This document shows positions 49,901 through 60,268 of a stretch of 64,000 bases of DNA, in pieces. Both the position numbers and the translations under genes were made by a program. The notes under the pieces were generated by a model, which saw only the letters and a program-made list of their open reading frames with translations, was not told the origin of the DNA and ran no database searches. The DNA comes from Streptomyces sp. NWU339 (GTDB taxonomy: Bacteria > Actinomycetota > Actinomycetes > Streptomycetales > Streptomycetaceae). The DNA is taken from contig NZ_QFRK01000004.1 in NCBI RefSeq assembly GCF_003143855.1, positions 1-64,000 of the forward strand. Reading direction: 5' to 3'. Position 1 is the first letter of the stretch. Every line of letters begins with the position of its first letter.

Positions 49901-50485
49901 GGCGAAGCCGACGTCGCGGCTGCCGGACCGGAGGGCCGTGCCGAGGACGCCGAGCACGGCGCCGGTGGCGGCGTCGAGCACCGGGCCGCCGGCCGCTCCG
50001 CCGCCGGGGCGCAGGGCGTCGCGGCCGGTGGTGCCGATGGCGAGCTCCAGCGCGTCGTCGAGGGGGTGGCAGCGGTCTGCGGCCGTGTACGTCACGGTGG
50101 TCGTGCCCAGTACGCGTGCCTCGCGCCAGCATCCGGCGGCGATCCGCACATAGGTGCCGCTCTCGACGCGGTTCCGCGTGGCGACGGGCAGTGGAGCGGT
50201 GCCGAGCCCCTCGCTGCGGACGAGGGCGAGGCCGAGCTCGGGCAGCGGGGTGACAGCGTCGGCGCTCACCACTCGGTGGCGGTCGCCGGGGGCGTGCAGG
50301 ACGAGGCGGGGCAGGCCGTCGACGGCCTCGTGGCTGGTGATCAGGGTGCCGCGGTGGTCGGCGGGGAAACCGAGACCGCGCGGACGGCCGGCGAGGTCGT
50401 GGATGCGGACGAGGACGTCGCCGGGTGGGTGCTCCCCCGCCGTCCGGGCGGGCTCCCGCCCCACCGGACCGTTGCGCGACGTCAT
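46976..50485 (-). CDS. STAND/NACHT-like P-loop protein with degenerate trypsin-like N-terminal domain
   Basis: The protein has 1169 residues. Residues 25-210 have the pattern of a trypsin-like protease: the His region ITSHEAV keeps His52. The Asp position reads LGLAL (Gly85), and the Ser motif reads GAAGGPVLD instead of GxSGGP (Ala165). A P-loop GPPGSGRT follows at about 277-284 with Arg in place of Lys, and Walker B LLVLLDGPEE near 369. The rest is alpha-helical repeats rich in Ala/Leu/Arg, with a His/Asp-rich loop near 629-642. ATG at 50485 follows GGGGAGG. Fused protease plus STAND ATPase proteins act as stimulus sensors or conflict systems in bacteria; here the protease is probably inactive. 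Function unknown. Confidence 0.75.
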   Translation of the reverse strand: MTSRNGPVGREPARTAGEHPPGDVLVRIHDLAGRPRGLGFPADHRGTLITSHEAVDGLPRLVLHAPGDRHRVVSADAVTPLPELGLALVRSEGLGTAPLPVATRNRVESGTYVRIAAGCWREARVLGTTTVTYTAADRCHPLDDALELAIGTTGRDALRPGGGAAGGPVLDAATGAVLGVLGTALRSGSRDVGFAVPLRPARSPLAELLAENAATVPAYGTDLNVAGVLELTATSVGQDGPSGALAPGGVVPVERAATTAEFAAFERGRAAVLGLVGPPGSGRTTELAALAARRHRAGLPTLWLRGADLRDDDLSVANAAHRALDRAARIVAASRTPFPGGPEGLGDTGPGRLAALAGTAGRPLLVLLDGPEEMPSALADRLARWTDGTARWLRRTGARLVVGCRAEYWESAGALLPADLLHRGGDGGGHRGERQGGHQDGATAEDLPACVRLGDLTAQEAIHARARYGIPEGSPADSRHPLTLRLLSEVRAALADAPQAPDARADRHDVLSAHLDLMCLRVAVRLAAESGLRGTAVRRLAARVSGQVHEAARRSLGPGQGELGREAFEEVFPWGPAPARLGGGTGWASAVLAEGILVPAGTGYRFAHEELADWLHGTHLDLDAALRVLVHDHRHHDHDHDHATGPGTDRLPVPHHRIGPVVQAMLLLARHHGTGPLASRLADLVHALDADSGSWWAARLLTETLARVPDATPYTEVLRLLADRIVAWRQQRRRMPRELGPAFWTALPLPLETGFELLRRLVHADGPPGETGSRFLDAAARLFTADPVAVLPHLVRWFEDERPLPATPHATVATAAQALLHTHRHRAPDTLTEVLADSAHRRAGQLLTVLAEEDPSAMCRAVDRWARDERPARRAAAVAYGLRAAPHARDVTDRTLLRYAAIALLLRTADRPLHGGALALLVQDPSSRDRHLPRALEHFAAGDPHLPPSALTGALASHPEPVLEAFRARLAHTDARETLHTLADATTPALAPRVAALLRTAVEQRPDLAGELAAYAGRRLTQETADHDVLLPLLAGLLEGGPQPLRAALAGVLAEPGTSASRPLRRELLDPLLTRAPDPAVLAAVLGAAARCSGATARELVHRTGLLLVRTPDGAAHFDSGLVDLGRRVPGFAAALAHWLADAPQEWAAVVGPGTRRTIENLAGAGIPA
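48560..48597 (-). repeat. 6-bp repeat tract encoding a His/Asp loop
   Basis: Near-perfect TGGTCG hexamers (about six copies, some diverged) lie inside the STAND-like gene. On the coding strand they give alternating His and Asp (HDHRHHDHDHDH). Such tracts can vary in copy number and could bind metal ions. Confidence 0.7.
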
Positions 50486-50534
50486 CGTCGAGCCTCCCCG
50501 CCGTGCCTTCGTGCCGTGCTCTCGCCCTGCCGTG

Positions 50535-50588
50535 TTCTCGAGATTCTCGAGACTCTCGAGGTTCTTGAGGTTCTTGAGGTTCTCGACA
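50535..50588 (-). repeat. 9-bp tandem repeat upstream of the STAND-like gene
   Basis: Six consecutive 9-base units: TTCTCGAGA twice, CTCTCGAGG, TTCTTGAGG twice, TTCTCGACA. They lie 50-103 bases upstream of the chosen ATG, in the leader or promoter. If the frame is read further upstream they encode a Leu-x-Asn repeat, but no ribosome-binding site supports that. Confidence 0.8.
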
Positions 50589-50731
50589 GTAAGGCCGGAA
50601 TGATCAGCGGGGTAGCTCACTCGACGAACGCGCCCCCTTCCACTCCCCCGGTTCACTCCGAGCGCCCGCACTTACGGGTGAATGAACGGGCCCGGATGGA
50701 CAGACCCTTGGGGTGGGGGGACCGAGGGGGA

Positions 50732-50775
50732 CCGTGGAGCGGCGGCATGTCCATCCCCGTGCCGCCGCTCCACGG
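50732..50775 (-). terminator. truB terminator
   Basis: CCGTGGAGCGGCGGCA (50732-50747) and TGCCGCCGCTCCACGG (50760-50775) form a perfect 16-bp stem with a 12-base loop, 33 bases after the truB stop. It ends the leftward translation block before the STAND-like gene. Confidence 0.85.
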
Positions 50776-50807
50776 CGGGAACACACCGTCAGCCGTCCGT
50801 CCCGGCG

Positions 50808-51713
50808 TCAGGTGAAGACGGCCAGGCTCTTGGCCTTGCCCCTGTGCTGCTCGACGAGGGCGAGGAACCGGCCCTCGGGGCCGAAGACGGCCACCGGACC
50901 GGCTCCCGCGTACTCCTCGGGCATCTCCAGACGCACACCGTTGGTGAGCAGCCGGGCGCGCCGGGCGTCGACGTCCCAGCGCGGGAAGGCCAGGGCCGCG
51001 GCTTCGGCGATCGGCAGCACGGTCAGCTCCCGCTGGTGCTGCTCGAGGGTGCGGGCCGCGTCCAGCTTGTACGGACCGACACGGGTGCGGCGCAGCACCG
51101 TGAGGTGGCCGCCCACGCCCAGGCCGGCGCCCAGGTCACGGGCGAGGGCACGGATGTACGTACCGGAGGAGCAGACGACGGAGACCACCAGGTCGAGCAC
51201 CGGGGTGCCGTCCTCGGCGACGGCCGGCCGGACGTCGTGCACGGCGAACGAGGAGACGGTGACCGGCCGGGCGGGGATGTCGAACTCCTCGCCTTCCCGG
51301 GCCCGTTTGTAGGAGCGCACACCGTCGATCTTGATGGCGCTGACCTTGGACGGCACCTGCATGATGGCGCCGGTCAGCTTGGCGACGCCGGCGTCGACGG
51401 CCTCGTGGGTGACCCCGGAGGCGTCGGTGGACGAGGTGATCTCGCCCTCGGCGTCGTCCGTGAGGGTGTTCTGCCCGAGCCGGACGGTGCCCAGGTACTC
51501 CTTCTCGGTCAGCGCGAGGTGGCCGAGGAGTTTGGTCGCCTTCTCGACGCCGAGGACGAGGACGCCCGTCGCCATCGGGTCGAGGGTGCCGGCGTGGCCG
51601 ACGCGCCGGGTGCGGGCGATGCCGCGCATCTTGGCGACCACGTCGTGCGAGGTGAAGCCCGACGGCTTGTCGACGATGACAAGGCCGTCGGGCGTGGTGT
51701 GCTTCTGGGTCAT
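50808..51713 (-). CDS. truB: tRNA pseudouridine(55) synthase
   Basis: TruB isomerises U55 in the T-loop of tRNAs. The 301 residues begin with GLVIVDKPSGFTSHDVV, and the catalytic aspartate lies in HAGTLDPMATG near residue 45. CSSGTYIRALARDLG is also typical. Its ATG overlaps the rbfA stop (ATGA). The order rbfA-truB is the usual bacterial arrangement. Confidence 0.95.
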   Translation of the reverse strand: MTQKHTTPDGLVIVDKPSGFTSHDVVAKMRGIARTRRVGHAGTLDPMATGVLVLGVEKATKLLGHLALTEKEYLGTVRLGQNTLTDDAEGEITSSTDASGVTHEAVDAGVAKLTGAIMQVPSKVSAIKIDGVRSYKRAREGEEFDIPARPVTVSSFAVHDVRPAVAEDGTPVLDLVVSVVCSSGTYIRALARDLGAGLGVGGHLTVLRRTRVGPYKLDAARTLEQHQRELTVLPIAEAAALAFPRWDVDARRARLLTNGVRLEMPEEYAGAGPVAVFGPEGRFLALVEQHRGKAKSLAVFT

Positions 51714-52156
51714 TCGGCGGTGTCATCCGTCTCGTCCTCGGGCTTGCGGTACGGGTCGGCCCCGCCCGCGTACGTGGCGCCCGCGGACGCCTCGCGCACC
51801 TTGGCGTCGGACTGGCGCGCCTTGTCGAGGAGGTCCTCGATGTTGCGCGCGGTGTCCGGGAGCGCGTCCATGACGAACGCCAGGGTCGGCGTGAACTTCA
51901 CGCCCGCCGCCCGGCCCACCTCGGAGCGCAGGATGCCCTTGGCGCTCTCCAGGCCGGCCGCGGCGGCCTTGCGCTCCTCCTCGTCCCCGTACACCGTGTA
52001 GAAGACGGTCGCCTCCCGCAGGTCACCCGTGACCCGGGTGTCCGTGATGGTGACGTGGGTGCCGAGCCGCGGGTCCTTGATCCCGCGCTGCAGCTTCTGG
52101 GCCACCACCTCTCGGATGAGGTCCGCCAGCCTTTTCGCCCGCGCGTTGTCGGCCAC
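51710..52156 (-). CDS. rbfA: 30S ribosome-binding factor A
   Basis: RbfA assists maturation of the 16S 5' end and cold adaptation. The 148-residue protein has the family N-terminus ADNARAKRLADLIREVVAQ, then KDPRLGTHVTITDTRVTGDL, and a KH-like fold. An acidic C-terminal tail (KPEDETDDTAE) extends beyond the core. GTG at 52156 gives the standard start and follows GGAGAC. It is coupled to truB. Confidence 0.95.
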   Translation of the reverse strand: MADNARAKRLADLIREVVAQKLQRGIKDPRLGTHVTITDTRVTGDLREATVFYTVYGDEEERKAAAAGLESAKGILRSEVGRAAGVKFTPTLAFVMDALPDTARNIEDLLDKARQSDAKVREASAGATYAGGADPYRKPEDETDDTAE

Positions 52157-52221
52157 TGGTCCGTCTCCCGTTCTTTCCTGTCTGAGTGGTCGGAACTCCG
52201 GGTCCCCGGAGCCTGGATCCG

Positions 52222-52515
52222 TCAGTCGTCCTCGCCGTGGAAGCGCCGTCTGACGGACAGCAGCTCCACCTCGGGTCGCCCGGCGACCAGCCGTTCGCAC
52301 CGGTCCAGTACGTCGGTCAGGTGCGCCGCGTCGCCGGACACCACCGCCAGGCCGATGACCGCCCTGCGATAGAGGTCCATGTGGTCCACCTCGGCCGCGC
52401 TCACCGCGTACTTCCGCTGGAGTTCGGCGACGATCGGGCGGACGACGGAGCGCTTCTCCTTCAGCGAGCGAACGTCGCCGAGGAGGAGGTCGAAGGACAG
52501 CGTCCCCACATACAT
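52222..52515 (-). CDS. DUF503 (YlxP-like) protein
   Basis: The 97-residue protein has the DUF503 pattern YVGTLSFDLLLGDVRSLKEKRSVV, quoted in part, and a ferredoxin-like fold of about 90 residues. ATG at 52515 is preferred; an in-frame GTG five codons upstream is also possible but leaves the ribosome-binding site too close. It lies 65 bases upstream of rbfA in the infB-rbfA region, as in many Gram-positive genomes. The biochemical role is unknown; ribosome-related by context. Confidence 0.9.
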   Translation of the reverse strand: MYVGTLSFDLLLGDVRSLKEKRSVVRPIVAELQRKYAVSAAEVDHMDLYRRAVIGLAVVSGDAAHLTDVLDRCERLVAGRPEVELLSVRRRFHGEDD

Positions 52516-52634
52516 GTACAACCGGTTCACCCGCCGGTACGGGATCGACGTCCCCGCCGTCCGTGGTGGGCGGGGACATCAGAACCGTACAACGAAGGGG
52601 CGAGTCCGATCGACGGATATTGCGCTCCGTGGCT

Positions 52635-52769
52635 CCAGTGCCCCGGCAGGCAGCGTTCGCCCGTCAAGGAGCGGCGTCATGGGGGTGCCCCCTGCTCGAG
52701 CGAAGCCGAGAGCTTGGGGGCGCGTGCCGGGCGTCGCGACGGGGCGAACGCTGCCTGTTGGGGCACTGG
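52635..52769. repeat. 135-bp inverted-repeat element (MITE-like)
   Basis: The arm CCAGTGCCCC..CAGGCAGCG.. (52635-52665) is repeated inverted at 52738-52769, identical except for two adjacent mismatches and one extra C. The 72-base centre contains a smaller hairpin-like segment with CCCCCTGCTCGAGCGAAGC and GAGAGCTTGGGGG. That core closely resembles a repeat I recall from many Streptomyces intergenic regions. No target duplication or coding capacity was seen. It separates infB from DUF503 and may also act as a terminator. Confidence 0.75.
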
Positions 52770-52785
52770 GCCCCCGGACACACGG

Positions 52786-52827
52786 ACCGGCCGGCGGAAC
52801 CATGTGTCCAAGGGCCCGCCGGCCGGT
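52786..52827 (-). terminator. infB terminator
   Basis: ACCGGCCGGCGG (52786-52797) and CCGCCGGCCGGT (52816-52827) form a perfect 12-bp stem with an 18-base loop, 16 bases after the infB stop codon. Only G/C-rich sequence follows, no T-run. Confidence 0.75.
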
Positions 52828-52842
52828 GTGCACCGTGGGGTG

Positions 52843-55881
<3,039 letters not shown>

Positions 55882-55930
55882 TTCGCTCCTTTGAGGTCCG
55901 GGTTGCGTCCGGACCGTCGCTAGTTCATGG

Positions 55931-55963
55931 GCGTACTCATCGCGTACTCATCGAGTGCTCATC
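55931..55963 (-). repeat. 11-bp tandem repeat in the infB leader
   Basis: Three consecutive 11-base units read GCGTACTCATC, GCGTACTCATC and GAGTGCTCATC on the plus strand. They lie 50-80 bases upstream of infB, between it and ylxR, and have no coding potential of their own. Confidence 0.7.
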
Positions 55964-56031
55964 GCAATCTCGACCTGCTTTCGACTCGCGAGGTACCAGA
56001 CCGTACGGGGGGTTCCGCACGGCATGTCTTC

Positions 56032-56325
56032 TTACGGATTGCTCTCACAACCCTGTGCCTGCTCGACGTAGTGGCGCAACGCCTTTACGTCGAGCGGTCC
56101 CGGGACGCGGAGCGCCCGCGGAAACGCCCTCCGGCGCACCGCCTGGTCAAGACAGACCGGGACGGGGTGCACATAAGCACCCCGGCCGGGCAGCGTACCG
56201 CGTGGATCCGGGACGCACGCGTCCTCGATCGCCACGATCCGCAGCAGCTCTTTCTTGACCGCTCGCTCCCGGCAGCCCACGCAGGTTCGCTCGGGGCATA
56301 CGCGGATAGGTGTCCGGCCAGACAC
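56032..56325 (-). CDS. ylxR: YlxR family RNA-binding protein (DUF448)
   Basis: The 97-residue protein has the YlxR signature RTCVGCRER near residues 13-21, then LLRIV and GTLPGRGAYVHP. Its small alpha/beta fold binds nucleic acid in structural relatives. It lies 102 bases downstream of nusA and 150 bases upstream of infB, the standard nusA-ylxR-infB order. The role is thought to be in translation or transcription regulation, without a settled mechanism. Confidence 0.93.
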   Translation of the reverse strand: MSGRTPIRVCPERTCVGCRERAVKKELLRIVAIEDACVPDPRGTLPGRGAYVHPVPVCLDQAVRRRAFPRALRVPGPLDVKALRHYVEQAQGCESNP

Positions 56326-56427
56326 TCCTCAGTCTACCTCCCCGGACCGACCTCACCCCTTTGGGGCAAGAATCGAACAGATGCCGCCAGCAAGACTGTC
56401 GTGATCTCAGCGGGCGGGGGCTCGGAT

Positions 56428-57414
56428 CTATTCCCCGGGCTGTTCCGTGTCCGGTCGGATGTCGATCCGCCAGCCGGTCAGGCGGGCGGCCAGGCGGGCG
56501 TTCTGCCCCTCCTTGCCGATCGCCAGCGACAGCTGGTAGTCCGGCACCGTCACCCGGGCGGACCGGGCGGCCAGGTCCACGACCTCGACCTTGGAGACGC
56601 GGGCCGGCGACAGCGCGTTCGCCACCATCTCGGCCGGGTCGTCCGACCAGTCGACGATGTCGATCTTCTCGCCGTTCAGCTCGCCCATGACGTTGCGCAC
56701 GCGGCCGCCCATCGGGCCGATGCAGGCGCCCTTGGCGTTCAGCCCGGACCGGGTGGAGCGGACGGCGATCTTCGTACGGTGGCCGGCCTCACGGGCGATG
56801 GCGGAGATCTCCACCGAACCGTCGGCGATCTCCGGCACCTCCAGGGCGAAGAGCTTCTTCACCAGGCCGGGGTGCGTACGCGACAGGGTGACCGACGGGC
56901 CTCGCACGCCCTTCGCCACCCGGACGACGTAACTGCGCAGCCGCATGCCGTGCGGGTAGGTCTCGCCCGGCACCTGCTCCTGCACCGGCAGGATGGCCTC
57001 CAGCTTGCCGATGTCGACCAGGACGTTCTTCGGGTCACGGCCCTGCTGGACCACGCCGGTGACGATGTCGCCCTCGCGGCCCGCGTACTCGCCGAGCGTC
57101 GCGTCGTCCTCGGCGTCGCGCAGGCGCTGCAGGATGACCTGCTTGGCCGTGGTGGCCGCGATGCGGCCGAAGTCGGACGGGGTGTCGTCGAATTCGCGGG
57201 CCTCCTGGCCCTCTTCGAGGTCCTCGGGGTCCTCCTTCGCCCACACCGTCACATGTCCGGATTCCCGGGCGAGTTCCACGCGCGCGTGGCGGCGGCTTCC
57301 CTCGGTGCGGTGGTAGGCGATGAGGAGGGCCGATTCGATCGCCTCGACCAGCAGGTCGAGGGAGATCTCCTTCTCCCGTACCAAGAGCCGAAGGGCACTC
57401 ATGTCGATGTCCAC
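56428..57414 (-). CDS. nusA: transcription termination/antitermination factor NusA
   Basis: NusA binds RNA polymerase and nascent RNA and modulates pausing, termination and rRNA antitermination. The 328 residues begin [22 protein letters not shown], an N-terminal polymerase-binding helix bundle. An S1 domain ([12 protein letters not shown]), then KH1 (ARVTKIAV-like R.KIAV.S), with [15 protein letters not shown], and KH2 with [18 protein letters not shown] follow. It lacks the acidic C-terminal repeats of the E. coli protein, as usual in actinobacteria. GTG start two bases after the rimP stop codon. Confidence 0.95.
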   Translation of the reverse strand: MDIDMSALRLLVREKEISLDLLVEAIESALLIAYHRTEGSRRHARVELARESGHVTVWAKEDPEDLEEGQEAREFDDTPSDFGRIAATTAKQVILQRLRDAEDDATLGEYAGREGDIVTGVVQQGRDPKNVLVDIGKLEAILPVQEQVPGETYPHGMRLRSYVVRVAKGVRGPSVTLSRTHPGLVKKLFALEVPEIADGSVEISAIAREAGHRTKIAVRSTRSGLNAKGACIGPMGGRVRNVMGELNGEKIDIVDWSDDPAEMVANALSPARVSKVEVVDLAARSARVTVPDYQLSLAIGKEGQNARLAARLTGWRIDIRPDTEQPGE

Positions 57415-57416
57415 GG

Positions 57417-57953
57417 TTACGCCTCCTCTTCCGTCTCGTCGTTCTTGTCGTTCGCGCCGGTCGTGCCGGTCTTGTCGTCCTTGCGGTTGAACTCGACCTG
57501 GACGCGCGCCCTGTTGATGTCGTCGAAGGCGAGTCTGCGCGCGGTGGCCTTGCGGCCCTTGACCCCGGGCACCTCGAGGTCGATGCCCTCGTCGTCGACC
57601 CGCAGGATCCTGGCGACCAGTTCGTCGCCCGCGGTCAGCCGGAAGCTCACCAGGCGGCCCGTGGCACGCACGTAGTGCCGGTGCTCGGTGAGGGGGCGCT
57701 CCGCGCCCGGGGTGCCGACCTCGAGGGTGTACTCCCCGCCGCCCATCGCGTCGGTCTCGTCGAGTTTCGCCGAGAGCGCGCGGCTCACATCGGCGATCCG
57801 GTCCAGGTCCGCACCGGTGTCGGAGTCGACGACGACGCGCAGCACACGCTTGCGGCCGACCGCGTCCACGGCGATCTCCTCGAGATCGAGGCCCTGCGAG
57901 CTGACGAGCGGTTCCAGAAGTTCTCGAAGCCTCTCGCTCTGGGTGCTGCTCAT
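57417..57953 (-). CDS. rimP: ribosome maturation factor RimP
   Basis: RimP is needed for 30S maturation. The 178-residue protein has the family features [30 protein letters not shown], quoted in part, [12 protein letters not shown] and [15 protein letters not shown]. The C-terminal SH3-like part is followed by a charged tail ([11 protein letters not shown]). It starts with ATG at 57953; an upstream extension lacks family similarity. It is the first gene of the rimP-nusA-ylxR-infB block. Confidence 0.95.
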   Translation of the reverse strand: MSSTQSERLRELLEPLVSSQGLDLEEIAVDAVGRKRVLRVVVDSDTGADLDRIADVSRALSAKLDETDAMGGGEYTLEVGTPGAERPLTEHRHYVRATGRLVSFRLTAGDELVARILRVDDEGIDLEVPGVKGRKATARRLAFDDINRARVQVEFNRKDDKTGTTGANDKNDETEEEA

Positions 57954-58167
57954 CCGGGTGACTCCTCGGCCGCGTGTGCTGTTGTGGGACGGTGCGCGTG
58001 TCTGGTCAAAGGGTATCCGGTCGCGGGGGGTGATGCCGTCCACCCGCTCACGGAGGGTGCCGCTGACCATCGCCGGGCGGATGCACGGGTACCGTGATCA
58101 CGGGCCTGTGGCCCTCCTTCCGTTCTTTCCGTCGCCACGTTCGTACGAGCCCCCGAGGACGTCTGCC

Positions 58168-58737
58168 GTGCCGTTCCCCCATGCTCCGCGCGCCCGCTCG
58201 GGACCGCGCAGAAGGAGCCTGTTCGCCGTCGCCTCGACGGCCCTGCTCGTGACGGGCTGCTCCAGCGGGTCCGAGAGGCCCGACACCGCCGCCGGCAGTC
58301 GTCCCTCGCCGGCCGAGCGGGTACGCGCGCGTGCGGCGGGCGACAGCAGGGAGCTGGCCGAGCGGTACGACGCCGTGATCGCGGCGCACGCCGGGCTCGC
58401 GCCGCGGCTGCGTCCGCTGCGCGAGGAGGTCGTACGGCACGCGAAGGCCTTCGGGAGCACGGCGACGTCCACGGCGTCGGCGGGGGCGGCGGGGCCGCAG
58501 GCGTCGCCGGGGTCTCAGGCGTCGCCGTCCCCCTCCGGGGCCCAGCGGTCCGCCTCGCCGACGGCCTCCGGGCCCGCGACGGAGAAGGACGCCCTCGCCG
58601 GGCTCGCCGCCGCGGAGCGGGAGATCGCCGACCGGCGCCTGGAGGAACTGCTGGACGCGCCGGCCGAGCTGGCCCGGCTTCTGGCCTCGGTGGCGGCGGC
58701 CGGGGCGGCGCACGTGTATCTGCTGACGAAGGGGTGA
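58168..58737 (+). CDS. putative lipoprotein, unknown function
   Basis: The 189-residue protein has an Arg-rich N-terminus followed by a hydrophobic signal (SLFAVASTALLVTGC). Lipobox LVTGC would be lipid-anchored. The mature protein is helical and Ala-rich, with a Ser/Gly/Pro linker (about 95-130), and a C-terminal helix pair (ALAGLAAAEREIADRRLEELL). GTG at 58168 follows GAGGAC; an upstream GTG is possible. It lies three bases before the ferritin-like gene, so they probably work together. It is divergent from rimP. Confidence 0.75.
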   Translation: MPFPHAPRARSGPRRRSLFAVASTALLVTGCSSGSERPDTAAGSRPSPAERVRARAAGDSRELAERYDAVIAAHAGLAPRLRPLREEVVRHAKAFGSTATSTASAGAAGPQASPGSQASPSPSGAQRSASPTASGPATEKDALAGLAAAEREIADRRLEELLDAPAELARLLASVAAAGAAHVYLLTKG

Positions 58738-58740
58738 CGG

Positions 58741-59205
58741 GTGAGCGAGGCGAAGGACCGGGGACTGCGGGCGCTCCAGGCAGCCCTGGCTGCGGAGCAC
58801 GCGGCGGTGTACGGCTACGGGGTCGTCGGTGGGCGGATCGCGAAGGAGCGCCGTACGGAGGCGCGCGCGGCGTACGACGCGCACCGCGTGCGCCGGGACG
58901 CTCTGGTGCGCGAGGTGAAGGACACGGGCGGCGAGCCGGTCGTGGCCGCCGCGGGCTACGCGCTGCCGTTCCCGGTGCCGGACGCGGCCGCGGCGGTACG
59001 GCTCGCGGCGGAGCTGGAGCACCGGGTGGCCGGGGTGTACTCGGACCTGGTGCGCGCGAGCCGTGGTGAGCGGCGCCGTGCGGCGGCCGAGGCGCTGCGG
59101 GAGGCCGCGGTGCGGGCGGTGCGCTGGAGCGGGGAGAGCGTAGCCTTCCCTGGGCTCCCCGAGCGGGCCGACCCTGCCTCGGGGGCTCCGATGCCGGCGG
59201 CATGA
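58741..59205 (+). CDS. ferritin-like domain protein (DUF4439)
   Basis: The 154-residue helical protein begins LRALQAALAAEHAAVYGYGVVGG and contains AYDAHRVRRDAL and LEHRVAGVYSDLV. The Glu/His spacing E-H-A-A-x-Y-x-Y...H-R-x-R-R-D is that of the DUF4439 four-helix ferritin-like family. No signal peptide is present. It starts with GTG and is coupled to the preceding lipoprotein gene. Its exact role is not known. Confidence 0.85.
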   Translation: MSEAKDRGLRALQAALAAEHAAVYGYGVVGGRIAKERRTEARAAYDAHRVRRDALVREVKDTGGEPVVAAAGYALPFPVPDAAAAVRLAAELEHRVAGVYSDLVRASRGERRRAAAEALREAAVRAVRWSGESVAFPGLPERADPASGAPMPAA

Positions 59206-59267
59206 CGGGGCTGCGGGCCGAAAGCGGCGGCAGGCATCGCTCACAGCACGAAGGGAACTACTCGCGC

Positions 59268-60179
59268 ATGGTCTTCGAACCGCCGCAGCGCCTGGTGAGG
59301 GCGCTCGGTGAGACGGCTCCCGACGGTGCCCGATGGCTGGAGAAACTGCCCGAGGCGGCACGCGAGGCCGTCGCGGTGCGCGAGCTGACCGTGGAACGGG
59401 TGCAGGTGCCCGGGGGGCGCAGCAGCCTGGTGGTGCTGGTGCGGACGTCCGACGGCGGCCCCGCGGTGCTGAAGCTGGCTCCGGCGAGGGCCCGGCCGGA
59501 GAGCGAGCGGGCCGCGCTGGCCCACTGGAACGGTCTGGGCGCGGTCCGGTTGCTGGAGCCTTCCCCGCCCGCCGACGGCGCGCTGCTGCTGGAGCGGCTG
59601 CATCCGGATGTCTCGGTGCGGTCGCTGCCGGAGGCGAAGGCGCTGCTGGAGGCGGCCGGGACGCTGCGGCGGCTGTGGGTCGAGCCGCCCTCGGGCGATG
59701 CCGCCCATCCCTTCGAGACGGTGGCGGAGCGGACCGGCCGGCAGGCCGAGGCCATGCGGGCGTCCGCCGCGGGCGACCCGGAGGTGAGACCACTGGTGTC
59801 GGCGGCGCTGGCGGTACGCGAGGAGCTGCTGGCCGGACCGCCCGAGCACCGGCTGCTGCACGGCACGTTCCGGCAGAGCAAGGTGCTCTCCGGCGAGCGG
59901 ATGCCGTGGCTGGCGGTGGGTCCGGACCCGCTGGTCGGGGAGTGCGCCTTCGACCTGGCCCGGCTGGTCCGCGACCGGGTGGAGGACCTCGTCGCCCAGA
60001 CCTCCGGCGCGGCGACGACCCGCCGCCGGGTGAAGCGTCTCGCGGAGTCCCTGGAGGTCGATCAGGAACGTCTGCGCGGCTGGACGCTGTTCCGCGCGGT
60101 GGAGTCCGGCGTACGCGCCCGCCGCGTGGGCCGCGACCAGGACGCCGAACTCCTCCTGGAGTTCGCGACCTGGCTCTGA
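59268..60179 (+). CDS. aminoglycoside/hydroxyurea phosphotransferase-like protein, probable pseudokinase
   Basis: The 303-residue protein has the overall pattern of the APH/hydroxyurea-kinase family. An N-terminal lobe contains GGPAVLKLAPARARPESERAAL-type lysine and glutamate, then a C-terminal lobe ends with FDLARLVRDR. The catalytic loop that should read HGDLHxxN reads HGTFRQSK (His198 to Lys205), losing both Asp and Asn. The metal-binding DPKP element reads GPDP. It therefore probably does not transfer phosphate by the usual mechanism. ATG at 59268 follows AAGGGAA. It converges with proS. Confidence 0.78.
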   Translation: MVFEPPQRLVRALGETAPDGARWLEKLPEAAREAVAVRELTVERVQVPGGRSSLVVLVRTSDGGPAVLKLAPARARPESERAALAHWNGLGAVRLLEPSPPADGALLLERLHPDVSVRSLPEAKALLEAAGTLRRLWVEPPSGDAAHPFETVAERTGRQAEAMRASAAGDPEVRPLVSAALAVREELLAGPPEHRLLHGTFRQSKVLSGERMPWLAVGPDPLVGECAFDLARLVRDRVEDLVAQTSGAATTRRRVKRLAESLEVDQERLRGWTLFRAVESGVRARRVGRDQDAELLLEFATWL

Positions 60180-60227
60180 TCCCACGCCTGCCGCCCCACC
60201 CGCCGCCTGGACGGGTCCCGGAAGGGT

Positions 60228-60257
60228 GCCCCGCGCGGTAGTGGTTCCGCGCGGGGC
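60228..60257. terminator. bidirectional terminator between convergent genes
   Basis: GCCCCGCGCGG (60228-60238) pairs with CCGCGCGGGGC (60247-60257) around an 8-base loop, and flanking GGT/ACC adds to the stem. It lies between the kinase-like gene and the 3' end of proS. Confidence 0.8.
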
Positions 60258-60268
60258 CACCGGGTGGG

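Noticed and set aside
47651..50815. Long Gly/Val-rich open frame antisense to the STAND-like gene
   Set aside because: No domain pattern and no ribosome-binding site. The minus strand has Walker A and B motifs and the trypsin-like domain in order.
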